A stretch of DNA of 7,710 nt from an uncultured Peptococcaceae bacterium (lineage in GTDB: Bacteria > Bacillota > Peptococcia > Peptococcales > Peptococcaceae), in contig CALAKO010000054.1 of assembly GCA_937922955.1 (NCBI GenBank), forward strand, positions 1-7,710, written 5' to 3'. The notes below the pieces were generated by a model, which did not search any database, was not told where the DNA came from, and was given only the letters and a program-made list of their open reading frames with translations. A program made the position numbers and the translations under genes. Shown here piece by piece: positions 1 through 6,626 of the stretch. Positions within the stretch are counted from its first letter, which is position 1. Every line of letters starts with the position of its first letter.

Positions 1-11
1 GAGTGTATACC

Positions 12-1463
12 ATGAACAATATGTTTGATACCGACGTCCAATTGCAAAAGAACAAAACGCTGACTGCTGTGGCCAAGCTGGCATTTGCCGGCAAGCTCGA
101 TGCTTTCAGCATGATGGGCGTCAGCAAGGAACTGTTTCCGGACGATAGCCAACCAACCATGCGTTGCTGCATCTACAAAGAACGCGCCATTTCCGACGAA
201 TACGTAAAACTCGCCTGCGGCGGCTCTCCAGAACAAACGGCCATCGTCAACGTCATCCCCATCGCCTGCGAGGAGTGCCCATTGGACGGGATGACCGTCA
301 CCGACAACTGCCGTGGTTGTCTCGCTCATCGCTGCATGAACAACTGCCCTAAAGGCGCCATCAGCATTGGTCCCGACCATCGCGCCACCATTGATCACAC
401 CAAGTGCATCAACTGTGGCCGCTGTGCCGCCAGCTGCCCATACAGCGCCATCATCAAGCGCACCCGCCCATGCATCGAAGCCTGCAAAGCCGGCGCCTTA
501 TCCAGCGACCCAGTCAGCGGCCGCGCCCTGATCGACAAGGACAAATGCATCAGCTGCGGCCAGTGCGTGTACCAGTGCCCATTCGGCGCCATCGTCGATA
601 AGAGCTACATCACCGACGTCATTCGCCTCATCCGTGAGAGCGACAACAACAAGAATTACCACGTCTACGCCATTGTCGCGCCATCCATCGCCAGCCAATA
701 CGACACCATTCCGGAAATCTGTACGGAACAGGCCGTCACCGGCATTCGCGAACTCGGCTTCCATGCCGTGCTGGAGGCTGCCTGGGGCGCCGACATGGTC
801 GCCTACCTGGAAGCTCAGGAATTGGTCGAAAAAGGCTTCCTCACCAGCTCCTGCTGCCCTGGCTTCGTGGACTACATCCACAAGAATTATCCCGACATTG
901 TGCCAGAAATCAGCCACAACCTCAGCCCAATGGGTCAGCTCGGCAAGGTGCTCAAGCAAATGGACCCTGGCTGCAAAACCGTCTTCATCGGGCCTTGCAT
1001 CGCCAAGAAAAACGAGCTGCGCCTCGTCAGCGACTACGTCGATTCCGTCATCACCTTCGAAGAACTGCAGGCGCTGTTCAACGCCAAAGACCTGGACATC
1101 GCCAGCCTCGAAGGCACCATGCTCGACAACGCCAGCTATTTTGGCCGCATCTTCGCCCGTGTCGGCGGTCTCTCCGAAGCGGTGGCTCAGGCTTTGAAAG
1201 AACACAACATCCCTGCCGATCAGTTCACCGCCAACCCAATCATCTGCAATGGGCTGGCAGAATGCGACGACGCCCTGCGCCGTCACCAGCAGGGCACCCT
1301 TGAGAACAACTTCATCGAAGGCATGTGCTGCTCCGGCGGCTGCATTGGCGGTCCGGCCTGCATCAACCACAGTCCGAAAGACGCCAACGAGGTCACCAAA
1401 TACGGCAAAACCGCCATTGAACAAACCATCAAATCCTCCATTTCTGTTCTTGAAGGGTTTTAA
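12..1463 (+). CDS. hydA: Group B-type catalytic [FeFe]-hydrogenase
   Basis: This 483-residue protein is predicted to be a cytoplasmic iron-only hydrogenase, making or oxidising H2 with ferredoxin-like partners. The N-terminal third is cysteine-rich: an RCCIYKERAI stretch (51-60), CEEC (86-89), C100-x2-C103-x4-C108-x3-C112, then two ferredoxin motifs, C132-x2-C135-x2-C138-x3-C142 and C179-x2-C182-x2-C185-x3-C189. The H-cluster domain follows: TSSCCPGF (278-285; C281 the likely proton-transfer Cys, C282 a ligand), IGPCIAKK (ligand C329) and CCSGGCIGGP (ligands C440, C444). GPC replaces the MPC of classical group A enzymes, and only about 40 residues follow the last motif, so the small-subunit domain is absent. 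Both traits, with the N-terminal Cys pattern, suggest group B; that assignment is from memory. ATG at 12 was chosen; an in-frame GTG lies at 3 and the ribosome site is outside the window, so the true start is uncertain. Confidence 0.93.
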   Translation: MNNMFDTDVQLQKNKTLTAVAKLAFAGKLDAFSMMGVSKELFPDDSQPTMRCCIYKERAISDEYVKLACGGSPEQTAIVNVIPIACEECPLDGMTVTDNCRGCLAHRCMNNCPKGAISIGPDHRATIDHTKCINCGRCAASCPYSAIIKRTRPCIEACKAGALSSDPVSGRALIDKDKCISCGQCVYQCPFGAIVDKSYITDVIRLIRESDNNKNYHVYAIVAPSIASQYDTIPEICTEQAVTGIRELGFHAVLEAAWGADMVAYLEAQELVEKGFLTSSCCPGFVDYIHKNYPDIVPEISHNLSPMGQLGKVLKQMDPGCKTVFIGPCIAKKNELRLVSDYVDSVITFEELQALFNAKDLDIASLEGTMLDNASYFGRIFARVGGLSEAVAQALKEHNIPADQFTANPIICNGLAECDDALRRHQQGTLENNFIEGMCCSGGCIGGPACINHSPKDANEVTKYGKTAIEQTIKSSISVLEGF

Positions 1464-1477
1464 TCTATTACATTGAA
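1462..1477 (+). repeat. 16-bp direct repeat, left copy
   Basis: AATCTATTACATTGAA. It begins with the last two bases of the hydrogenase stop codon. An identical copy lies at 2754-2769, just after the amidohydrolase gene. Flanking bases differ on both sides, so exactly 16 bp match. Confidence 0.9.
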
Positions 1478-1497
1478 TAAGAGAGAAGGTATTACGC

Positions 1498-2751
1498 ATG
1501 GATTCAAAATATTATAATGAATCAAAATTTGTAATTAATCTTTTGCACGAGCTTAACGCATTAACAGCCGATTCAAATGGGGCCCACAGAGTCGCGTGGA
1601 CACCTATATGGGACAAAGCACTCTCTTGGTTCTGCAGTAAAATGGAATCTTTTGGAGCAGAAATAAGTATCGACGCCGCGTATAATATTTTCGCCAAAAT
1701 TCCTGGAGATTCACCAGAAGCGCTCTGTGTTGGTAGTCATCTTGATTGTGTACCAGATGGAGGTTGGCTTGATGGCGCACTTGGTGTAGTCGCCGGAATA
1801 GGAATAGCATACTATTTTACCAAAGAAGGAAAGCGTCCTCCAAAAACCCTTTACATTGTTAACTGGGCAGATGAAGAAGGTGCTCGATTCGGTCGTAGCT
1901 GTATGGGATCCTCCGCAGCAAGCGGTTCTATTTCTCCAAATGAACTAAAAAATTTAAAAGACAAAAACAATCATACACTCTCCGATGTCTTATCGAAATA
2001 TAACGTTAATGTAGATAATCTGGCTAACGCACATAAACATTTTTTAGAAAAAAATATTCAAAAATATATTGAATTGCATATTGAACAAGCACCTGTTCTT
2101 GAAGATAGAGGATTATCAGCAGCCTGTGTAACAGGAATATGTGGTTGTGAGCGACTTTATATTACTTTCAAAGGTCAACGGAGTCATCTTGGTTGTCCAA
2201 TTTCAATGAGACATGATGCATTTTTAGCCGCTGCACAGGCTTCTTTAACATTTCGTGATATAGCAAAAAAATATTCCACTGACAACTCATTTGCATATTG
2301 TACGGTTGGAAACGTAAAAGTTTCTCCGAATACAATTAACGTAGTTCCAGATAATTGTACTATTTCACTTGATTTAAGAACACTAAATGCTACGACACTT
2401 CAATTAATGTATTCAGAAGCGCTCACTGCTTGTCAAATTGCTGCCTCCATGAATAATGTTGAGGTTTCATTCGAAAAAATTTGGCAAATCCCACCAACGA
2501 ATTTTGATCCAACATTAATAGAACTATGTAAACAAGCTTTGCGCGAGCAAATTGGTGTTGCAACAACAATTACTTCTGGCCCACTACACGATGCTGCAGA
2601 AATAGCAAAAATGATTCCTTCTGTAATGATGTTTGTTCAATCAGAAAACGGTCTATCACACTGCAAAGAAGAAAATACTGACGAAAAAGCATTACTTGAT
2701 GGTATCTCGTCATTCATACATCTTGCAGCATCAATCATTAATCGCTGGTAA
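1498..2751 (+). CDS. M20-family N-carbamoyl-L-amino acid hydrolase / allantoate amidohydrolase-like
   Basis: This 417-residue protein has the full length and motifs of the di-metal amidase/carbamoylase branch of M20 hydrolases, which cleave N-carbamoyl amino acids, ureidoglycolate-type compounds or allantoate. Visible motifs are GSHLDCVPDGG (79-89, metal ligand H81), LDGALG (91-96, bridging D92), WADEEGARFG (123-132, E126/E127), LHIEQAPVLE (193-202, H194), the dimerisation-domain segment RSHLGCPISMRHDA (228-241), SGPLHDAAEIAK (360-371) and GLSHCKEE (385-392, H388). All expected metal ligands are present, so it is probably active; the substrate cannot be told. The start has AGAAGG at 1484-1489, 8 nt upstream. 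Base composition is very AT-rich with A/T-ending codons, unlike every neighbouring gene. It has no promoter or terminator of its own that I can see, and is bracketed by 16-bp direct repeats. I infer recent horizontal acquisition into a hydrogenase operon. Confidence 0.9.
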   Translation: MDSKYYNESKFVINLLHELNALTADSNGAHRVAWTPIWDKALSWFCSKMESFGAEISIDAAYNIFAKIPGDSPEALCVGSHLDCVPDGGWLDGALGVVAGIGIAYYFTKEGKRPPKTLYIVNWADEEGARFGRSCMGSSAASGSISPNELKNLKDKNNHTLSDVLSKYNVNVDNLANAHKHFLEKNIQKYIELHIEQAPVLEDRGLSAACVTGICGCERLYITFKGQRSHLGCPISMRHDAFLAAAQASLTFRDIAKKYSTDNSFAYCTVGNVKVSPNTINVVPDNCTISLDLRTLNATTLQLMYSEALTACQIAASMNNVEVSFEKIWQIPPTNFDPTLIELCKQALREQIGVATTITSGPLHDAAEIAKMIPSVMMFVQSENGLSHCKEENTDEKALLDGISSFIHLAASIINRW

Positions 2752-2753
2752 TC

Positions 2754-2769
2754 AATCTATTACATTGAA
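2754..2769 (+). repeat. 16-bp direct repeat, right copy
   Basis: Perfect repeat of 1462-1477. It runs straight into the AAGGAG ribosome site (2768-2773) of the next gene. Removing one repeat copy plus the DNA between the copies (1292 bp) would restore a compact hydrogenase-ferredoxin junction. Confidence 0.9.
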
Positions 2770-2784
2770 GGAGTGGATGAAGAA

Positions 2785-3027
2785 ATGAAAGTACAAGTAT
2801 GCATTGGAAGCTCCTGCCACAAACGCGGCAGTTACGCCATCCTGACACGTTTAAAAGAACTGGTTGCTGAAAACGGCCTGGAAGACAAGGTCACCGTTGG
2901 CAGCGCGTTTTGCCTGGGCCATTGCGCCGAAGGGGTCAGCGTCGCCGTCGATGACGACATCGTGACAGGCATTGGCCAAGGCAACGTCGATCAGCTTTTT
3001 GAGCAGGTCATCAAGCCACAGGCCTAA
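2785..3027 (+). CDS. Thioredoxin-like [2Fe-2S] ferredoxin (NuoE/HydC-like)
   Basis: An 80-residue protein with the four-cysteine pattern of thioredoxin-fold [2Fe-2S] ferredoxins: C6-x4-C11 (CIGSSC) and C43-x3-C47 (CLGHC). The 243-bp gene has room for the cluster domain alone, without the N-terminal helical part of full NuoE subunits. Such proteins pass electrons between hydrogenase or NADH-dehydrogenase subunits, so it is a plausible partner of the upstream hydrogenase or of the HydS sensor. ATG at 2785 is preferred because AAGGAG at 2768-2773 lies 11 nt upstream. The in-frame GTG at 2773 overlaps that site and would add only four residues. Codon use matches the hydrogenases, not the AT-rich gene between. 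A strong terminator starts 8 nt after the stop, so this is the last gene of the first transcript. Confidence 0.88.
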   Translation: MKVQVCIGSSCHKRGSYAILTRLKELVAENGLEDKVTVGSAFCLGHCAEGVSVAVDDDIVTGIGQGNVDQLFEQVIKPQA

Positions 3028-3034
3028 TCACCGA

Positions 3035-3066
3035 CACCGTTCAACATTCGTTGAACGGTGTTTTTT
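3035..3066 (+). terminator. Intrinsic terminator after the ferredoxin gene
   Basis: Perfect 10-bp stem (CACCGTTCAA at 3035-3044 with TTGAACGGTG at 3051-3060), 6-nt loop CATTCG, then six Ts (3061-3066). It separates the hydrogenase transcript from the sensor-phosphatase transcript. Confidence 0.93.
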
Positions 3067-3120
3067 GTCGTCAAAAACCGCGGCTCTTTTTATTTGGCCA
3101 CTCGCAGCGGCGATCGACTA

Positions 3121-3129
3121 TGCTATAAT
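3121..3129 (+). promoter_or_regulatory. Extended -10 promoter for hydS
   Basis: TGCTATAAT is an extended -10 element (TGn at 3121-3123, TATAAT at 3124-3129), 35 nt before the hydS ATG. No good -35 hexamer lies at 16-18 bp; TTGGCC at 3094-3099 is too far away. It fits a housekeeping-sigma promoter relying on the TG extension. No obvious Rex-type inverted repeat is visible nearby. Confidence 0.7.
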
Positions 3130-3163
3130 AAAATCAGATTATGCAACGAAAGGACCCACGCCC

Positions 3164-4849
3164 ATGAGTATCCTCGAATTTAAAAAAGTCAACTGCAAAG
3201 ACTGCTACAAATGTGTGCGCTACTGCCCGGTCAAATCCATTCGCGTCAAGGATCACGCCGCCTCCATCCTGCCTGGCGAGTGCATCCTCTGCGGCAACTG
3301 CACCATCGTCTGCCCGCAGCACGCCAAAGAAGACATCAACGACGTGCCAATGATCAAGGTGCTGCTCGCCCAGCATGAAACCGTCATCGCCATTCTCGCG
3401 CCAAGCTTCTCGGCCTACTTCAACACCTCCTACGAAACCATGAAAGGTGCCTTGCACAGGCTGGGCTTTGCCGACGTCTTCGAAGTGGCCGAAGGGGCCT
3501 ACCTCGTCAAAAGCGAGTACGAACGCATCGTCGCTGAGAATCCGGAACAAACCTGGATCACCTCCTGCTGCTCCAGCGTCAACTACTACATTCGCCGCCA
3601 CCGTCCGGAAGCGGCCAAATACCTGCTGCCCGTGCTCACGCCGATGAAAGCCCTGGCCAAACGCCTGCGTGAGCAATACCCGGAAGCCAAGTTCGTCTTC
3701 ATCGGGCCATGCCTCTCCAAGAAAGGCGAAGCCTTTGAAAACGGCAGCAACGTCTCAGCCGTGCTCCTCTTCGAAGAGCTGGAAGAATGGCTCGCTGAAA
3801 ACGGCATCACCATCCTCGAAGAGGAACACTTCAAGCCCGTGCCGCGCCTCAGCCGCCTCTTTCCAATGTCCGGCGGCATCCTCGCCACCATGAAGCAGGA
3901 GCCCTGCATCGATTACCTGCCCATCAGCGGCTTTGACGGCGTCAAGCAGACCATCGACGACGTCATCGCCGGCAAGCTGCCCCACTGCTTCATCGAAATG
4001 AACTTCTGCAAAGGCGGCTGCGTCGGCGGGCCGTCCTTCCGCCGCAAAGAACTCGGCACCCTGCGCGGCGCCAAGAAAACGCGCCAGGCCGCTGCCACCA
4101 GTGACTACGCCCAGGACTACAACCTCGACACCAGCCTCGACATTGCCACCACCTTCCCAACCAAGCGCGTGTTCCGCCTGGAACCCACCAAGGAGCAGAT
4201 CGACGCCGTGCTGCGCCAGATGGACAAATTCTCGCCGGAGGACGAGCTCAACTGCGGCATGTGCGGCTACTCCACCTGCCGCGAAAAAGCCCGCGCCGTG
4301 CTCTTCGGCAAGGCTGAGATCGACATGTGCATGCCATACATCCGCAAGCGCGCTGAAAACTACGCCGGCAACATCATCGACAGCATGCCAAGCGGCATCA
4401 TCAGCGTCGACATGTCCCTTAACATCGCCCAGGCCAACCCAGCCGCCTGCGCCATCTTCGGGCTCGACCCATCCAGCCTCATCGGCCAGCCCATCGGCAC
4501 CATTCTCGACGAAGCCGACTTTGTGGCGCTGCTCTCCAGCGACGAAGACACCGCCACCTCCAGCGTCTACCTGCCCGACTACGGCCTCTACCTGGACAAA
4601 ACCCTCCAGGTCAACCGCGAAGCCAACCTCATCATCTGCATCCTGAAAAACGTCACCGAGGAAAAAACGCGCCAGCGCCGCACCATGCAGAAACGCCAGC
4701 AAACCGCCGCCATCGCCGACCAGATCGTCGAAAAGCAGCTGCGCATGGTGCATGAAATCGCCTCCCTCCTCGGGGAAACGGCCGCCGAAACCAAGATCGC
4801 CATCAGCGACCTCAAAGAATCCGTCATCATGGAGGACAACAATGACTAA
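3164..4849 (+). CDS. hydS: Sensory [FeFe]-hydrogenase (HydS-like, group C) with PAS domain
   Basis: A 561-residue predicted H2/redox sensor. Domains in order: two [4Fe-4S] motifs (C11-x2-C14-x2-C17-x3-C21 and C40-x2-C43-x2-C46-x3-C50); an H-cluster domain with TSCCSS (133-138), IGPCLSKK (180-187) and FCKGGCVGGP (281-290, ligands C282/C286); an extra iron-sulfur motif C364-x2-C367-x4-C372-x16-C389, like the FeS domain of RnfB and corrinoid proteins; a PAS domain (about 398-497); and a charged helical tail (498-545). There is no kinase domain, so output must go through a partner, most simply the overlapping phosphatase gene. All H-cluster ligands are kept but flanking residues differ from catalytic enzymes, as in sensory hydrogenases. 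The start is ATG 3164 with AAAGGA at 3149-3154; the frame stays open further upstream, but only across the terminator and promoter. Fit to the phosphatase-linked C3 class is inferred from domain order and context. Confidence 0.92.
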   Translation: MSILEFKKVNCKDCYKCVRYCPVKSIRVKDHAASILPGECILCGNCTIVCPQHAKEDINDVPMIKVLLAQHETVIAILAPSFSAYFNTSYETMKGALHRLGFADVFEVAEGAYLVKSEYERIVAENPEQTWITSCCSSVNYYIRRHRPEAAKYLLPVLTPMKALAKRLREQYPEAKFVFIGPCLSKKGEAFENGSNVSAVLLFEELEEWLAENGITILEEEHFKPVPRLSRLFPMSGGILATMKQEPCIDYLPISGFDGVKQTIDDVIAGKLPHCFIEMNFCKGGCVGGPSFRRKELGTLRGAKKTRQAAATSDYAQDYNLDTSLDIATTFPTKRVFRLEPTKEQIDAVLRQMDKFSPEDELNCGMCGYSTCREKARAVLFGKAEIDMCMPYIRKRAENYAGNIIDSMPSGIISVDMSLNIAQANPAACAIFGLDPSSLIGQPIGTILDEADFVALLSSDEDTATSSVYLPDYGLYLDKTLQVNREANLIICILKNVTEEKTRQRRTMQKRQQTAAIADQIVEKQLRMVHEIASLLGETAAETKIAISDLKESVIMEDNND

Positions 4850-6014
4850 AGCAATGCCCCAAGACATCTTCCTCGACCGCGCCGTCATCACCCACAACCA
4901 CGACGGCGAAGGCCTCTGCGGCGACTTCTACGCCGAATTTGGCGACGCCAGCCAGCAGCCGGTGGCCGTCCTTTCCGACGGCATGGGCAGCGGCGTCAAG
5001 GCCAACATCATGTCCACCATCACCTCCACCATCCTTGGCCGCCTGCTCGAACACGGCCTGCCCCTGGCCGAATGCGTCGACACCATCGCCGCCTCGCTGC
5101 CCCTCTGCAAGGAGCGCGGCATGGCCTACGCCACCTTCACCGCCGCCCAGGTCAAAGGCGACCAGCTCTTTCTCGTCGAATACGGCAACCCGCCCTGCAT
5201 CGTCTTTCGCAACGGCGAACCTCTGCCCACCCAGTGCCAGGTGCGCTTCGTGGGCGACAAGGAAATCCACGAACGCACCCTGCGCATCCAAAGCGGCGAC
5301 CTCCTGCTCATGATGAGCGACGGCGTCACCCACGCCGGCATTGGCGTCAGCACCATCGATGGCTGGTCCATTCAGGACATCGGCGCCTTCCTCGCCGGCA
5401 CCGACCTGGTGGGCAACTGCGCCGCCGTCACCGCCGCCCTGCTCGACGAACGCTGCAACGCCATGAGCAACGGCCAGTTTGGCGACGACCGCACCATTGC
5501 CGTGCTGCGCTTCTGTTCCCACCACACCGCCAACGTCGTCATGGGCCCGCCAGCCCGCGGCCACGATGAAAAAGCCGCGCTGCGCCTCTTCTTCTCCAAG
5601 CGCGGCAAACACATCGTCTGCGGCGGCACCACCAGCCAAATCGTGGCCAACTACCTCGGCAAGCCCCTCGAACTCATCCAGGGCTCCGGCGACGCCGATG
5701 TGCCCGACATGGGCCGCATCGACGGCGTCGACCTCACCACCGAAGGCATCATCACCCTCCAGCACACCCTGGAGCTGCACGAACGCATCGCCCGCGACCC
5801 CGACCACATCCTGCACCTGGGCACCCGCCCCGACGAGCTGCTGTACCGCGCCCTCTTCATGGAGAGCACCAACATCAACGTCTTTTTCGGCACCGCCTTC
5901 AACGACGCCCACAGCGGCACCAACATCGCCTTCGACAACAAAATCACCGCCATCAAAACCCTCTGCCGCAAACTCGAAGAAGCCGGCAAAAAGACCAGCA
6001 TCCAGTACTACTAA
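4842..6014 (+). CDS. SpoIIE/PP2C-type serine phosphatase with unassigned C-terminal domain
   Basis: A 390-residue cytoplasmic protein. Residues about 15-225 are a PP2C/SpoIIE-type Mn/Mg-dependent Ser/Thr phosphatase, with acidic metal-site motifs GDF (27-29, D28), SDGMGSG (45-51, D46), SDG (159-161, D160) and GDDRT (214-218, D215/D216). Residues about 230-390 form a second domain I cannot assign; it includes GGTTSQIVANYLGKPLE (261-277) and an FFGTAFNDAHSG stretch (348-359). The start ATG overlaps the last 8 nt of hydS, and GGAGG at 4831-4835 lies 6 nt upstream, so the two genes are translationally coupled. The simplest model is that HydS controls this phosphatase, which dephosphorylates a protein outside the window. 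No cognate Ser/Thr kinase or anti-sigma antagonist is present. Family membership is firm; partner and substrate are inferred. Confidence 0.9.
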   Translation: MTKAMPQDIFLDRAVITHNHDGEGLCGDFYAEFGDASQQPVAVLSDGMGSGVKANIMSTITSTILGRLLEHGLPLAECVDTIAASLPLCKERGMAYATFTAAQVKGDQLFLVEYGNPPCIVFRNGEPLPTQCQVRFVGDKEIHERTLRIQSGDLLLMMSDGVTHAGIGVSTIDGWSIQDIGAFLAGTDLVGNCAAVTAALLDERCNAMSNGQFGDDRTIAVLRFCSHHTANVVMGPPARGHDEKAALRLFFSKRGKHIVCGGTTSQIVANYLGKPLELIQGSGDADVPDMGRIDGVDLTTEGIITLQHTLELHERIARDPDHILHLGTRPDELLYRALFMESTNINVFFGTAFNDAHSGTNIAFDNKITAIKTLCRKLEEAGKKTSIQYY

Positions 6015-6020
6015 ACTGCC

Positions 6021-6060
6021 AACGCTCCGCGCAGACCCCGCCGTCTCGCGGAGCGTTTTT
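6021..6060 (+). terminator. Intrinsic terminator of the hydS-phosphatase operon
   Basis: Perfect 11-bp GC-rich stem (AACGCTCCGCG at 6021-6031 with CGCGGAGCGTT at 6047-6057), extended inside by AGAC/GTCT after a one-base bulge, ending in a T5 run (6056-6060). It begins 6 nt after the phosphatase stop codon, so the repeat region beyond it is not expected to belong to this transcript. Confidence 0.92.
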
Positions 6061-6106
6061 GCGTCCAGCCCTCGCTCCTGCAGCGCAATGCCCCCTGCCC
6101 TTTGAG

Positions 6107-6224
6107 CATCGCCAAAAGATTGGGACGCGCCTCTCTGGTGCAGCAACCGCTGCACACCCTCCCGCCCTCCAGCGCGGCAGCGGTTCAACAAGATAGAGGT
6201 TTTTATAATACGTTATCCATAGCC
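6107..6224 (-). repeat. Conserved 118-bp block, copy 1
   Basis: Matches 6417-6533 with about eight substitutions and one 1-base gap. It contains a perfect 7-bp hairpin, GTGCAGC-AACC-GCTGCAC, whose right arm can instead pair elsewhere (AACCGCTGC with GCAGCGGTT). It ends in TTTTTATAATAC and runs into the TTATCC hexamer tract. The - orientation is given because repeat order reads array, hexamers, block on that strand. Confidence 0.88.
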
Positions 6225-6284
6225 TTAGCCTTATCCTTTGCCTTTACCTTTGCCTTATCCGTAGCCTTATCCTTATCCTTAGCT
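6213..6284 (-). repeat. TTATCC-type hexamer tract 1
   Basis: Twelve head-to-tail hexamers in strict 6-bp phase on the + strand: TTATCC, ATAGCC, TTAGCC, TTATCC, TTTGCC, TTTACC, TTTGCC, TTATCC, GTAGCC, TTATCC, TTATCC and a degenerate TTAGCT. Nearly every unit ends in CC (NNNNCC). On the - strand it would read as alternating Lys-Asp/Lys-Ala codons, which follows from the period and is not by itself evidence of coding. Confidence 0.88.
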
Positions 6285-6290
6285 TGATTC

Positions 6291-6420
6291 GCTTGACATT
6301 TTCAAGCGTCGCTTGCTTTTGCTTGACATCGCTTGACATCGCTTGACATTTTCAAGCGTCGCTTGCTTTTGCTTGACATCGCTTGACATTTTCAAGCGTC
6401 GCTTGCTTTCGCTTGACATC
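6291..6420 (-). repeat. 10/30-bp palindromic repeat array 1 (CTTGACAT type)
   Basis: Thirteen consecutive decamers in exact 10-bp register, nearly all GCTTGACATY, TTCAAGCGTC or GCTTGCTTTY. Three copies of one 30-bp unit (6300-6329, 6350-6379, 6390-6419) are separated by two and then one extra copy of CGCTTGACAT. Each unit holds the near-perfect palindrome CAAGCG-T-CGCTTG, and an outer pairing TCAAGC/GCTTGA is also possible. Spacings of 50 and 40 bp shift the reading frame between units, which argues against a coding role. Confidence 0.9.
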
Positions 6421-6533
6421 GCCAGAAGATCGGGCGCGCCTCTCTGGTGCAGCAGCCGCTGCACACGGTCCCGTCTTCCAGCGCGGCAGCGGTTCAACAA
6501 GATAGAGGTTTTTATAATACCTTATCCATAGCC
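6417..6533 (-). repeat. Conserved 118-bp block, copy 2
   Basis: Second copy of the block at 6107-6224, about 310 bp further on. The hairpin is kept as GTGCAGC-AGCC-GCTGCAC, with the single change falling in the loop. The last ~50 bp, through TTTTTATAATAC and TTATCCATAGCC, are almost unchanged. It abuts array 1 on the left and hexamer tract 2 on the right. Confidence 0.88.
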
Positions 6534-6587
6534 TTATCCTTTACCTTATCCTTATCCGTAGCCTTATCCTTATCCTTATCCTTATGT
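6522..6587 (-). repeat. TTATCC-type hexamer tract 2
   Basis: Ten hexamers in 6-bp phase (TTATCC, ATAGCC, TTATCC, TTTACC, TTATCC, TTATCC, GTAGCC, then three TTATCC) plus a degenerate TTATGT. Same kind and position relative to the 118-bp block as tract 1, but with its own unit order, as expected if unit number and order drift by slippage. Confidence 0.88.
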
Positions 6588-6620
6588 AGATTTGCTAGAA
6601 ATGCTAGGCTAGCAAATCTA
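6587..6620. repeat. 12-bp inverted repeat at the edge of array 2
   Basis: TAGATTTGCTAG (6587-6598) pairs perfectly with CTAGCAAATCTA (6609-6620) around a 10-nt spacer that itself holds GCTAG. It joins hexamer tract 2 to array 2 and is built from the same CTAGCA words as the array. Confidence 0.85.
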
Positions 6621-6626
6621 GCATTT

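Noticed and set aside
2972..3163. Upstream in-frame extension of hydS
   Set aside because: It overlaps the ferredoxin gene, the terminator and the promoter. ATG 3164 has a good ribosome site and begins right before the ferredoxin motif.
4827..6191. Long open frame (454 codons) on the - strand opposite the phosphatase gene
   Set aside because: It is antisense to a gene with clear PP2C motifs. C-rich third positions remove stop codons from the opposite frame, and its product is low-complexity Ala/Gly/Val/Asp without motifs. The long - strand frames opposite hydS and hydA have the same cause.
6204..6209. TATAAT in the 118-bp blocks (also at 6513-6518) as a promoter
   Set aside because: No -35 at proper spacing and no TG extension, and it points into the hexamer tract with no gene beyond. 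Conservation is explained by the block duplication, so I do not call it.
6291..6420. Seven TTGACA hexamers (consensus -35) in array 1
   Set aside because: They come from the CGCTTGACAT repeat, and none has a TATAAT-like element at 16-18 bp.
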